Source of the DNA: JADKFD01 sp050250665
GTDB taxonomy: Bacteria; Pseudomonadota; Gammaproteobacteria; Xanthomonadales; SZUA-5
Assembly (NCBI GenBank): GCA_050250665.1
Contig: JBFWOF010000027.1
Coordinates: 1-64,000 of the forward strand
DNA length: 64,000 nucleotides
Direction of reading: 5' to 3'
Part shown: positions 25,585 through 32,498 of the stretch, piece by piece
How positions within the stretch are numbered: the stretch's first letter is position 1
Layout: each line of letters opens with the position of its first letter
Notes under the pieces: model-generated
Seen by the model: only the letters and a program-made list of their open reading frames with translations
Database searches by the model: none
What the model was told of the DNA's origin: nothing
Program-made: the position numbers and the translations under genes

Positions 25585-26301
25585 ATGAGCTTCAATCATG
25601 AAAAGTTCGAGAAGAACATCTTCCGCATGGGCATCTGGATTGCCGTGGTGGTCAGCTTCGGCGGTCTCGCACAGATCGTGCCGCTGATGTTCCAGGCCCA
25701 GGTGGTGCAGCCGCTGCCGGACATGAAACCGATCACGGCGCTGGAACTGGCCGGCCGCGAAGTCTATGTGCGGGAAGGCTGTTACAACTGCCACTCGCAG
25801 ATGGTACGTGCGCTGCGCTCGGAGACGGCCCGCTATGGCCACCATTCGGTGGCTGCAGAGTCGGTCTGGGATCACCCCTTCCTGTGGGGCTCCAAGCGTA
25901 CCGGCCCGGATCTGGCCCGCGTCGGTGGTCGCTACAGCGATGACTGGCACCGCGTGCATCTGAACAATGCCCGCGATGTCGTGCCCGAGTCGAACATGCC
26001 GGGCTTCCCCTGGCTCAACGACAATCTGATCGACGCCGATGATCTGGCGTCGAAGATGGGCGCGCTGCGCACGCTGGGTACGCCTTACACCGATGAGGAC
26101 ATCGCCGGTGTGGCCGCCGCCGTCAGCGGCAAAACCGAGATGGATGCCACGATCGCGTATCTGCAGTCGCTCGGACGCTATGCCCCGAAGCGGGAGCCGG
26201 TGGCGGCCAGCCCTGAAGTCACTGCGGCAACTGGCGCTGCCGATCGAGTCCCGAGTCCCGAGTCCCGAGTCCCGGTCAAGGAACAGGAGGTGGGCTCATG
26301 A
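25585..26301 (+). CDS. ccoO: Cytochrome cbb3 oxidase subunit II (monohaem c)
   Basis: 238 aa. An N-terminal membrane anchor (GIWIAVVVSFGGLAQIVPL) and one CXXCH site (REGCYNCHSQMVR) followed by the CcoO-specific WDHPFLWGSKRTGPDLARVG. It carries electrons from CcoP to CcoN. The last 35 or so residues are an atypical tail encoded partly by a (CGAGTCC)n heptamer tract (DRVPSPESRVPV). The start follows GAGGA closely after ccoN, and the stop overlaps ccoQ as ATGA. Confidence 0.96.
   Translation: MSFNHEKFEKNIFRMGIWIAVVVSFGGLAQIVPLMFQAQVVQPLPDMKPITALELAGREVYVREGCYNCHSQMVRALRSETARYGHHSVAAESVWDHPFLWGSKRTGPDLARVGGRYSDDWHRVHLNNARDVVPESNMPGFPWLNDNLIDADDLASKMGALRTLGTPYTDEDIAGVAAAVSGKTEMDATIAYLQSLGRYAPKREPVAASPEVTAATGAADRVPSPESRVPVKEQEVGS
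26245..26276. repeat. Heptamer tract (CGAGTCC)n inside the ccoO 3' end
   Basis: Four units of CGAGTCC followed by CGG. It is in frame and translated. No complementary arm lies nearby, so it is a single arm of the kind that occurs as inverted pairs in ccoG and dnaE2. A related GGGACTC tract is at 36433-36461. Confidence 0.85.
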
Positions 26302-26447
26302 GTCTGGGCATCGCATTGGGCAGTATCACTGCGCTGCTGATGGGGATATTCATCGGCATCGTCGTCTGGGCTTATGGCTTCAAGCGCGCCACGGATTTCG
26401 ACGACATGGCGCGCTTGCCGCTTGAGGACAAGGAGGGTCGCTCATGA
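26298..26447 (+). CDS. ccoQ: Cytochrome cbb3 oxidase subunit CcoQ (FixQ-like)
   Basis: A 49-aa protein with a single membrane helix (ITALLMGIFIGIVVWAYGF) and a short charged cytosolic tail (KRATDFDDMARLPLEDKEG), the normal CcoQ layout. CcoQ stabilises the cbb3 complex and its interaction with CcoP. It overlaps both ccoO and ccoP by ATGA, so all three are translationally linked. Confidence 0.93.
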   Translation: MSLGIALGSITALLMGIFIGIVVWAYGFKRATDFDDMARLPLEDKEGRS

Positions 26448-27358
26448 ACAACGCCTGGAGCATTTACGTCATCGTGCTGACACTGGTGACGGTCGGCGGC
26501 AGCGTCTGGCTGCTGGCCATGACTGCACGCAAGCCCGAGAAGAAGGAAGGCGAGACCACCGGGCATATCTGGGACGGCGATCTGGCCGAGTACAACAATC
26601 CGCTGCCGCGCTGGTGGCTGTGGCTCTTTGTCGGCTCGGTGATATTCGCCGCCATCTATCTGGTGCTGTACCCGGGATTCGGATCGGCCACCGGTACCCT
26701 GGGATGGAGTTCGGAAGCACAATTGCGTGCCGAACAGCAGAAGTACGACGAGATTGCGCGGCAGACCTACGCCCGTTTCGCAGCGATGGATGTTGCTGAT
26801 CTGTCCCGGAACGCCGAGGCGGTGGGCCTGGGCCGCAATATCTTCGCCAACAACTGCGCGACCTGCCATGGCACCGACGCCCGTGGCGCGGTTGGATTTC
26901 CGAATCTGACCGACGCCAGCTGGCAGTGGGGCGGAGAGCCGGACCAGATCCTGACCACCATCCTGCAGGGTCGCACCGCGGCCATGCCCAGTTGGTCGGG
27001 CGTGCTGGGACCGGAAGGGACCCCGCAGGTGGTGGCTTATGTGCGCTCCATCGCTGGTCTGAGCCACAATCCGGCCGCAGCCGCCGCGGGCAAGTCGCGC
27101 TTTGAACAGATCTGCGTGGCTTGCCACGGGCCGGAGGGCAAAGGCATGGTGGCGCTCGGTGCCCCCGATCTGACCGACTCGGCCTGGCTCTATGGCAGCA
27201 GCGAAGCGGCGATCACCGAATCGCTGACCAAGGGTCGCAACGGGCAGATGCCCGCGCATGCGCCCTTGATCGGCGAAGACGCGGTCAAGGTGGTTGCGGC
27301 CTATGTCTACAGCCTGCGCGATACTGCGAAAGTGGCGCAGAGCGAAGGCGGGCACTGA
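26444..27358 (+). CDS. ccoP: Cytochrome cbb3 oxidase subunit III (dihaem c)
   Basis: 304 aa. Two membrane helices at the N-terminus (IYVIVLTLVTVGGSVWLLAM; WWLWLFVGSVIFAAIYLVLY) flank the CcoP signature HIWDGDLAEYNNPLPRWW. Two periplasmic cytochrome c domains follow with CATCH and CVACH and distal methionines in the AAMPSW and GQMPAH contexts. It receives electrons from soluble c-type cytochromes and passes them to CcoO. The stop overlaps the next gene by one base (TGATG). Confidence 0.96.
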   Translation: MNNAWSIYVIVLTLVTVGGSVWLLAMTARKPEKKEGETTGHIWDGDLAEYNNPLPRWWLWLFVGSVIFAAIYLVLYPGFGSATGTLGWSSEAQLRAEQQKYDEIARQTYARFAAMDVADLSRNAEAVGLGRNIFANNCATCHGTDARGAVGFPNLTDASWQWGGEPDQILTTILQGRTAAMPSWSGVLGPEGTPQVVAYVRSIAGLSHNPAAAAAGKSRFEQICVACHGPEGKGMVALGAPDLTDSAWLYGSSEAAITESLTKGRNGQMPAHAPLIGEDAVKVVAAYVYSLRDTAKVAQSEGGH

Positions 27359-27660
27359 TGGCGGGCACCGATCCGGAGACCTTGCAGCAGGACGCAGACG
27401 TGTCCGGTGGGGTGCCCCTGATTCAGCGGGTCGGGGCGGTGCTCTGGCCCTCCTTCTTCGCCGCCGGCGTGGCGACAATGGTGTTCTTTGCCTTTGTCGA
27501 TCCGGTCGAGCTTGGCACCATCACCTTTCCCCAGGTGCTGGTGTCGCGCGAACTGGGTTACACGCTGGGCTTCTTCATGTTCTGGGCCTGTACCTTCAGC
27601 AGCAGCCTGTTTACCTCGATCCTGCTGCGGACCAGGCGCGAGATCGATGGGGTGAAGTGA
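27358..27660 (+). CDS. Small membrane protein in the cco operon, unknown function
   Basis: 100 aa with two membrane segments (VLWPSFFAAGVATMVFFAFV; LGYTLGFFMFWACTFSSSLF) and a basic end. It starts within the ccoP stop, so it is translated with the oxidase subunits. It is not CcoH or CcoS by sequence as far as I can judge. The context suggests a lineage-specific assembly or stability factor of cbb3 oxidase. I recall similar unnamed proteins in Xanthomonad cco loci, which is memory rather than a search result. Confidence 0.8.
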   Translation: MAGTDPETLQQDADVSGGVPLIQRVGAVLWPSFFAAGVATMVFFAFVDPVELGTITFPQVLVSRELGYTLGFFMFWACTFSSSLFTSILLRTRREIDGVK

Positions 27661-27663
27661 AGC

Positions 27664-27872
27664 TGGAGCGGGGCTCGGTGAAGCAGGGGCGGGGCCTGGT
27701 GAAGCAAGGGCGGGGCTTGGTGAAGCAAGAGCGGGGCTGGGGGCTGGGGCGAGGACCTGGAGTCGGTTTCCAGCCACAGGAGCCATACGCTCTTGCTCAG
27801 CCGCGGACTTCCCAGGACCAGATGCATCCCAGCATCGCGCCCCAGCCCCCAGCCCCCAATCCCGCTTTTTTC
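27664..27872. repeat. Inverted heptamer-arm element upstream of ccoG
   Basis: The left side is three degenerate copies of about 21 bp (GAAGCARGGGCGGGGCYTGGT) leading into (GGGGCTG)n near 27731-27750. The right arm (CAGCCCC)n lies near 27840-27862. The arms are complementary. They match those of the element inside dnaE2 at 35841-35981, but the cores differ. It fills the 258-bp gap between the small membrane protein gene and ccoG. Confidence 0.8.
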
Positions 27873-27918
27873 GGCTAGCAGCAATACCGCCACACCCAAC
27901 CAACCACACGGACGCCCC

Positions 27919-29565
27919 ATGGAAGGCAAACCGCTCCCAGTCGCACTCAAGGTCATCAGCAACGATGACGGCGCCATGTATGCGGCCCACCAGAAGATCT
28001 ATCCGCGTGAGGTCGGAGGCCGTTTTCAGCGTCTGCGCAAGGCTGCGGTGTTCTGGCTGCTGGGCATGTATTACCTGTTTCCGTGGATCAACTGGGACGG
28101 ACGGCAGATCGTGCTGTTCGATCTGCCAGCCCGCAAGTTCTACATCCTGGGTCTGGTGTTCTGGCCGCAGGACTTCTTTTATCTGTCGGCGCTGCTGATC
28201 GTTGCCGCGCTGAGCCTGTTCTTCTTTACTGCGCTGGCCGGCCGATTGTGGTGCGGCTTTGCCTGTCCACAGACGGTCTGGACCGAAGTCTTCCTGTGGA
28301 TGGAGCGCTGGGTCGAGGGCGATCGCAATGCCCAGATGCGGCTGGACAAGGGGCCGTGGAACGCGCGCAAGCTGCGGCTCAAGGCCTTCAAGCAGTTTCT
28401 CTGGATCACCTTTGCCCTGTGGACCGGCTTTACCTTCGTCGGCTTCTTCACCCCGATCCGCGAACTCGGCCACAGCCTGATCAGTTTTCAGCTGGGTGGC
28501 TGGGAACTGTTCTGGTTCCTGTTCTACAGCCTGGCCACCTACGGCAATGCCGGACTGCTGCGAGAGCAGGTCTGCAAGTACATGTGTCCCTACGCCCGCT
28601 TCCAGAGCGCAATGATCGACAAGGACACGCTGGTCATCACCTACGACGACGTCCGTGGTGAGCCGCGAGGAGCGCGCAAGCGGGCGGTGAGGAGTGTGGA
28701 GGAGCGGCGCAGAGCTGAAGCGCGGGACCGGGGACCCGGGACCGGGGACCCGGGAAATGCTCCCGAAGCGCCAGGGGCTGACGAGCCATCCAGAGTAGGT
28801 GAAAGCGGCATCAGTGCGCTGATGCGAATGGCCGCTGACGCCGAGGTCCGTGGACCGGCTCTTGCGGGTCCCGGGTCCCGGGTCCCCGGTCCCGAGCAGG
28901 ATTCCTCTGCTTCCAATCACAAGGCTGCCGAACCTGCGCAGCCATCCCCCACCGCCCTCGGCGACTGCATCGACTGCAAGGCCTGTGTGCTGGTCTGCCC
29001 GACCGGCATCGATATTCGTGACGGTCTGCAGTACGAGTGCATTGGTTGTGCCGCCTGCATCGATGCCTGTGACGAAGTCATGGACAAGATGGAGTATCCG
29101 CGTGGCCTGGTGCGCTACTCCACCGAACATGCGGTGCATGGTCAGCCGACCAAGATCATCCGCAAGCGCACGGTGTTCTATGCGCTGCTGCTGACGGCGA
29201 TAGTCTCGACACTGATGTACTCGCTGGCCACCCGGGTGCCGCTGCTCGTGGATGTGATCCGCGACCGTGGCGAGCTTTACCGCGAAAACTCCGACGGCTG
29301 GATCGAAAACAGCTATCAGCTCAAGATCATGAACAAGTCCGAGCAGCCGCGACGATTCGTCGTCGAAGTGCTCGATCCGCCCGGCCTCAGTATTGTCGGT
29401 GCTACCGAGGTCGAGATCGCCGGCGGCGCCATCAACAATCTGGCGCTGACGCTCCAGGCCGAACCCGGCGCGTTCAAGGGCATGAAGCCGCTGCGCCTGC
29501 GTGTCACCGCGGCCGATGATCCCAAGGTCGAGCGTATCGAAACCAGCCGCTTCTTTGCACCCTGA
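27919..29565 (+). CDS. ccoG: Cytochrome c oxidase accessory protein CcoG with an inserted repeat segment
   Basis: CcoG (FixG/RdxA) is a membrane ferredoxin-like protein needed for Cu handling in cbb3 assembly. It has about five membrane helices, the RLWCGFACPQTVW motif, CKYMCPYARFQS and, after residue 350, two [4Fe-4S] sites: CIDCKACVLVCP and CIGCAACIDACD. A C-terminal Ig-like domain follows. At 548 aa it is about 70-90 residues longer than usual. The excess is a low-complexity insert at about 255-347, between RGEPRGARK and LGDCIDCK, which other CcoG proteins join by a short loop. The insert carries an inverted heptamer-arm element. Both iron-sulfur motifs remain intact, so the protein is probably functional. 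Confidence 0.93.
   Translation: MEGKPLPVALKVISNDDGAMYAAHQKIYPREVGGRFQRLRKAAVFWLLGMYYLFPWINWDGRQIVLFDLPARKFYILGLVFWPQDFFYLSALLIVAALSLFFFTALAGRLWCGFACPQTVWTEVFLWMERWVEGDRNAQMRLDKGPWNARKLRLKAFKQFLWITFALWTGFTFVGFFTPIRELGHSLISFQLGGWELFWFLFYSLATYGNAGLLREQVCKYMCPYARFQSAMIDKDTLVITYDDVRGEPRGARKRAVRSVEERRRAEARDRGPGTGDPGNAPEAPGADEPSRVGESGISALMRMAADAEVRGPALAGPGSRVPGPEQDSSASNHKAAEPAQPSPTALGDCIDCKACVLVCPTGIDIRDGLQYECIGCAACIDACDEVMDKMEYPRGLVRYSTEHAVHGQPTKIIRKRTVFYALLLTAIVSTLMYSLATRVPLLVDVIRDRGELYRENSDGWIENSYQLKIMNKSEQPRRFVVEVLDPPGLSIVGATEVEIAGGAINNLALTLQAEPGAFKGMKPLRLRVTAADDPKVERIETSRFFAP
28718..28895. repeat. Inverted heptamer-arm element inside ccoG
   Basis: The left arm (28723-28751) is four (C/G)GGGACC units. 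The right arm (28866-28894) is its complement with one mismatch, across a 114-nt core. The element is read in frame as DRGPGTGDPG.. and ..GSRVPGPEQ. The left arm with its flank GAAGCG is identical to that of the element at 33205-33400 in dnaE2, but the cores are unrelated. Confidence 0.9.
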
Positions 29566-29579
29566 TCCGCGGCTTTCCT

Positions 29580-30330
29580 CTGGGAGCGGCCTCTGGCCGC
29601 GATCGCTTTGGTAGGTCACGTTGTCCGCAAAGCGGACTACGTGACGGCGGCCGTACGTCATCTCGAAAACCCGAACCTTCGGAGCGCTGATGCCAGAGGC
29701 AGGACGCGAAGGACACGAAGGAAAAGCAGAAAGGACGCCAAGAGAAGCGAATGCGAATTTTCATTCGCGTGGCGTCGGATCTTTCGTGGGCGGGCTCTGC
29801 CCGCGATCAAGGCTTCCATCCAGGCCAGAAGCCATCGCGGATGAATCCGCTCCCACAGAAGGCGTGGCTCTGTGGGAGCGGCCTCTGGCCGCGATCGCTT
29901 TGGTAGGTCACGTTGTCCGCAAGGCGGACTACGTGACGGCGGCCGTACGTCGTCTCGAAAACCCGAACCTTCGGAGCGCTGATGCCAGAAGCAGGACGCG
30001 AAGGACACGAAGGAAAAGCAGAAAGGACGCCAGGAGAAGCGAATGCGAATTTTCATTCGCGCGGCGTCGGATCTTTCGTGGGCGGGCTCTGCCCGCGATC
30101 AAGGCTTCCATCCAGGCCAGAAGCCATCGCGGATGAATCCGCTCCCGCAGAAGGCGTGGCTCTGTGGGAGCGGCCTCTGGCCGCGATCGCTTTGGTAGGT
30201 CACGTTGTCCGCAAGGCGGACTACGTGACGGCGGCCGTACGTCATCTCGAAAACCCGAACCTTCGGAGCGCTGATGGCAGAAGCAGGACGCGAAGGACAC
30301 GAAGGAAAAACAGAAAGGACGCGAAGGAAT
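29580..30330. repeat. 292-bp tandem repeat array, about 2.6 copies
   Basis: Copies begin near 29580, 29872 and 30164. Each is a chain of B (GTGGGAGCGGCC half), E (GTAGGTCACGTTG..CTACGTGAC), D (GGACACGAAGG 9-mers), a GCGAATGCG..CGCATTCGC-like hairpin (ATTTTCATTCGC) and an inverted B half (GAATCCGCTCCCAC). Copies differ at few positions, so this array is younger than the 324-bp one. No gene is credible here. Confidence 0.9.
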
Positions 30331-30470
30331 TCAAGAGCAATCCGATTCGGCTTTTCTCTGCGTACTCTGCGGCTCTCTGCGTTCTCCGCGTTGAAGCTTC
30401 TGGTCAGGAGCGGCCAGCAAGAATGTCGGGCCTGGATGGTCCTGCCTGGCGGTCATGGCGAACTTCAAGA
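30331..30470. repeat. Module D relatives after the tandem array
   Basis: 140 bp containing a CTCTGCG-type series (TTCTCTGCGTACTCTGCGG, CTCTCTGCGTTCTCCGCG) at about 30350-30392, a variant of the 9-mer module D also seen at 45165-45230. No gene is seen. Confidence 0.6.
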
Positions 30471-31280
30471 CTACGACCGCCCGTCGCGCGGCTTCAGATC
30501 GCGCAGGGCCTGGACCACCTGGCGGGTCCAGAAATCCTTGTCGCCGGCGGCGGTTTCTTCCAGCAGATCCAGGCTGAAGCGACTGGTCTCCTCGATCGGC
30601 TTGCTGTTGCCGCTACGGTAATGGGCGGTCACGGCAAACTGGGTAGGTTGGTCCACGGTGCGCTCGAAGACGTGTGAGAGCACGCGGCCGTCCTGCAGGG
30701 CGTAGCTCAGCGTGAAGCCGGGCGGGATGCTGAATCCGCCCTTGGCAAACAGCGGCAGTTGCGACATCAGCTTGAGCACGTCGTCGCGTCCCCACAGCCA
30801 CACCGGACGGTCCACCGACAGGCGCACGTCCTCGGCCGGACTGCGCCCGGCGTTGGTGATTTCCAGCGCCCAGCTGGAACTGCCGGTGGGCATCAGCGAG
30901 ATACGCAGATAGGCGCGAGCCTGACGCTCAGCCTCCTCGCGCAGTGCCTCCGCCTGTGATTGCAGCGCCCGCTCGCTCTTTTCCTGGGCTTCGGCCTGAC
31001 GCCGCATTTCCTCGCGGGTCTGCGCCATCTCCACTCGCTGCAGACGCAGTTCGTGACGCTGCATCCAGATGGTGGACAGCAGTCCCAGAAAGGCCAGACC
31101 GGCGAACAGTGCTTCGAGAGCGCTGTAGGCCGCTTCCACCGTGTCGGCCGATACCGAGCCCATCATCGGCGGGAAGATGTAGAGCCAGCCCAGGGTGAGC
31201 AGGCACAAGGACAACGCTGCCAGTACCACGAAGACCACCGGCGAGCGTTCTTTCTTGCGGGATGATTCGATCTTGTTCAT
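30471..31280 (-). CDS. Membrane-anchored coiled-coil protein of unknown function
   Basis: 269 aa. Two membrane helices at the N-terminus (VVFVVLAALSLCLLTLGWLY; ALFAGLAFLGLLSTIWM) are followed by a long charged coiled coil (about residues 75-130, HELRLQRVEMAQTREEMRRQ onwards) and a globular beta-rich C-terminal domain (YLRISLMPTGSSSWALEITN, VTAHYRSGNSKP). The layout resembles host-range or stress-associated membrane proteins of unknown role. The start is the ATG five bases after GGAGG. There is no obvious operon partner; the neighbour fdhD is divergent. Confidence 0.75.
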   Translation of the reverse strand: MNKIESSRKKERSPVVFVVLAALSLCLLTLGWLYIFPPMMGSVSADTVEAAYSALEALFAGLAFLGLLSTIWMQRHELRLQRVEMAQTREEMRRQAEAQEKSERALQSQAEALREEAERQARAYLRISLMPTGSSSWALEITNAGRSPAEDVRLSVDRPVWLWGRDDVLKLMSQLPLFAKGGFSIPPGFTLSYALQDGRVLSHVFERTVDQPTQFAVTAHYRSGNSKPIEETSRFSLDLLEETAAGDKDFWTRQVVQALRDLKPRDGRS

Positions 31281-31405
31281 GGGCGCCTCCATGCAGCTGT
31301 CGTGCCAGCCATAATATCAATGCAAATCAATGCGTTGCGATTTCTGTTTCTTGCGTCCGTCCGAATTCGGACGCGTGAGCGGACGGCCGTCGGTGCATAG
31401 GGCAG

Positions 31406-32305
31406 GTGTCGCAGATGCGTTTGCGCTGCGTTCGGCCTACGATTCGATCCGGGAAGACATATCGGAATGCAGTCTTGAAGACGCAGACGCAACAGCAGCT
31501 CGGCATCGATCGCGTCAGCGCGAGCGGCTGCCAATCGCTGCCGGACTGGATTGCCGTGGAGGATGCGCTGGAGATTCGCCTGTCGCATCCGGCGCTGGGC
31601 GAGGGTGCGCAGACGCTGGCCATCAGCATGCGCACGCCGGGGCATGATGCGGAATTGGTGGCTGGCTATCTGTATGCCGAAGCCGTGCTCAGCGATCCGG
31701 CACAGATCGTGCAGATTGGCGCCTGCGCCGGCAACCCCAACGCCGTGCGCATCGACCTCGATGGACCCGCGCCGAATCTGCAATCGCTGCAGCGCGCCGG
31801 CACGATGAACTCCAGTTGTGGTGTCTGCGGCAAGACTACGCTGGAAGCCGTGACCGCGAGTTCGCAGTCTAGACGGGTGTCGGGTAGCAAGCGCGTCGAC
31901 GCTGCCGTGCTGCGACGGTTGCCGCAAAAGCTGCGCGCGGCGCAGACGCTGTTTGCAGCCACCGGCGGCTGCCATGGCGTGGGTCTGTTTGATCTGGACG
32001 GCCGTTTGCTGGCGCTGCGCGAGGACGTGGGTCGCCACAACGCGCTCGACAAGCTGGTCGGACAGGCTTTTCTGGCAAAGACCTTGCCGTGGACCGATCA
32101 GGTGTTGCTGCTGTCCGGCCGCGCCAGCTTCGAGCTGTTGCAGAAAGCGACCATGGCCGGCGCATCGATCGTCGCCGCCGTCGGCGCGCCGTCGAGTCTG
32201 GCGGTGGAACAGGCGCAGGCGGCAGGCATCACCCTGATCGGATTTCTGGGCGAGCATGGGTTCAATATCTACAGTGGCGCCGAGCGGGTCATGGTCGGCA
32301 GCTAG
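31406..32305 (+). CDS. fdhD: Formate dehydrogenase accessory sulfurtransferase
   Basis: FdhD passes sulfur from IscS to the molybdenum cofactor of formate dehydrogenase. The signature is present: EDALEIRLSH, TPGHDAELVAGYLYAEAVL, the essential CxxC in NSSCGVCGK, FAATGGCHGVGLFD, REDVGRHNALDKLVG, LSGRASFELLQKA and FLGEHGFNIYSG. The N-terminal 25-40 residues are not conserved. The GTG start used here is the longest option, and a TTG at 31475 is also possible. No formate dehydrogenase or molybdopterin genes are in the window, so its partner is encoded elsewhere. Confidence 0.93.
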   Translation: MSQMRLRCVRPTIRSGKTYRNAVLKTQTQQQLGIDRVSASGCQSLPDWIAVEDALEIRLSHPALGEGAQTLAISMRTPGHDAELVAGYLYAEAVLSDPAQIVQIGACAGNPNAVRIDLDGPAPNLQSLQRAGTMNSSCGVCGKTTLEAVTASSQSRRVSGSKRVDAAVLRRLPQKLRAAQTLFAATGGCHGVGLFDLDGRLLALREDVGRHNALDKLVGQAFLAKTLPWTDQVLLLSGRASFELLQKATMAGASIVAAVGAPSSLAVEQAQAAGITLIGFLGEHGFNIYSGAERVMVGS

Positions 32306-32498
32306 CACCTGCGGGGCAGGTCTTCGGCTTTTGGGGGGACTGGCGCTTCATCTTGTCACGTAGCCCCTGCGGGGCAACGTGACCTACCGGAGCCACCGGG
32401 CGGGGTCGATGAACGGGGTATTGGCTGTGGTAGGTCACTGGCTCTGGTAGGTCACGTTGGCCGCGCAGCGGTCTACGTGACATGGGGATGGCTGGGGG
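32306..32498. repeat. Two module E palindromes between convergent fdhD and dnaE2
   Basis: Module E copies at about 32355-32388 (TGTCACGTAGCCC..CAACGTGACCTACC) and 32449-32482 (GTAGGTCACGTTGGCC..CTACGTGAC). The gap is short and between convergent genes, where such hairpins could serve as transcript ends. Confidence 0.75.

Noticed and set aside
24354..25595. 413-codon minus-strand frame opposite ccoN
   Set aside because: His/Arg-rich antisense shadow; ccoN is unambiguous.
27307..29661. 784-codon minus-strand frame opposite ccoG
   Set aside because: It is the antisense shadow of GC-rich coding DNA. The plus strand encodes intact CcoG motifs.
29690..30136. 148-codon frame in the 292-bp tandem array
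   Set aside because: Its translation repeats with the array and contains the B, D and E modules; no gene-like conservation.
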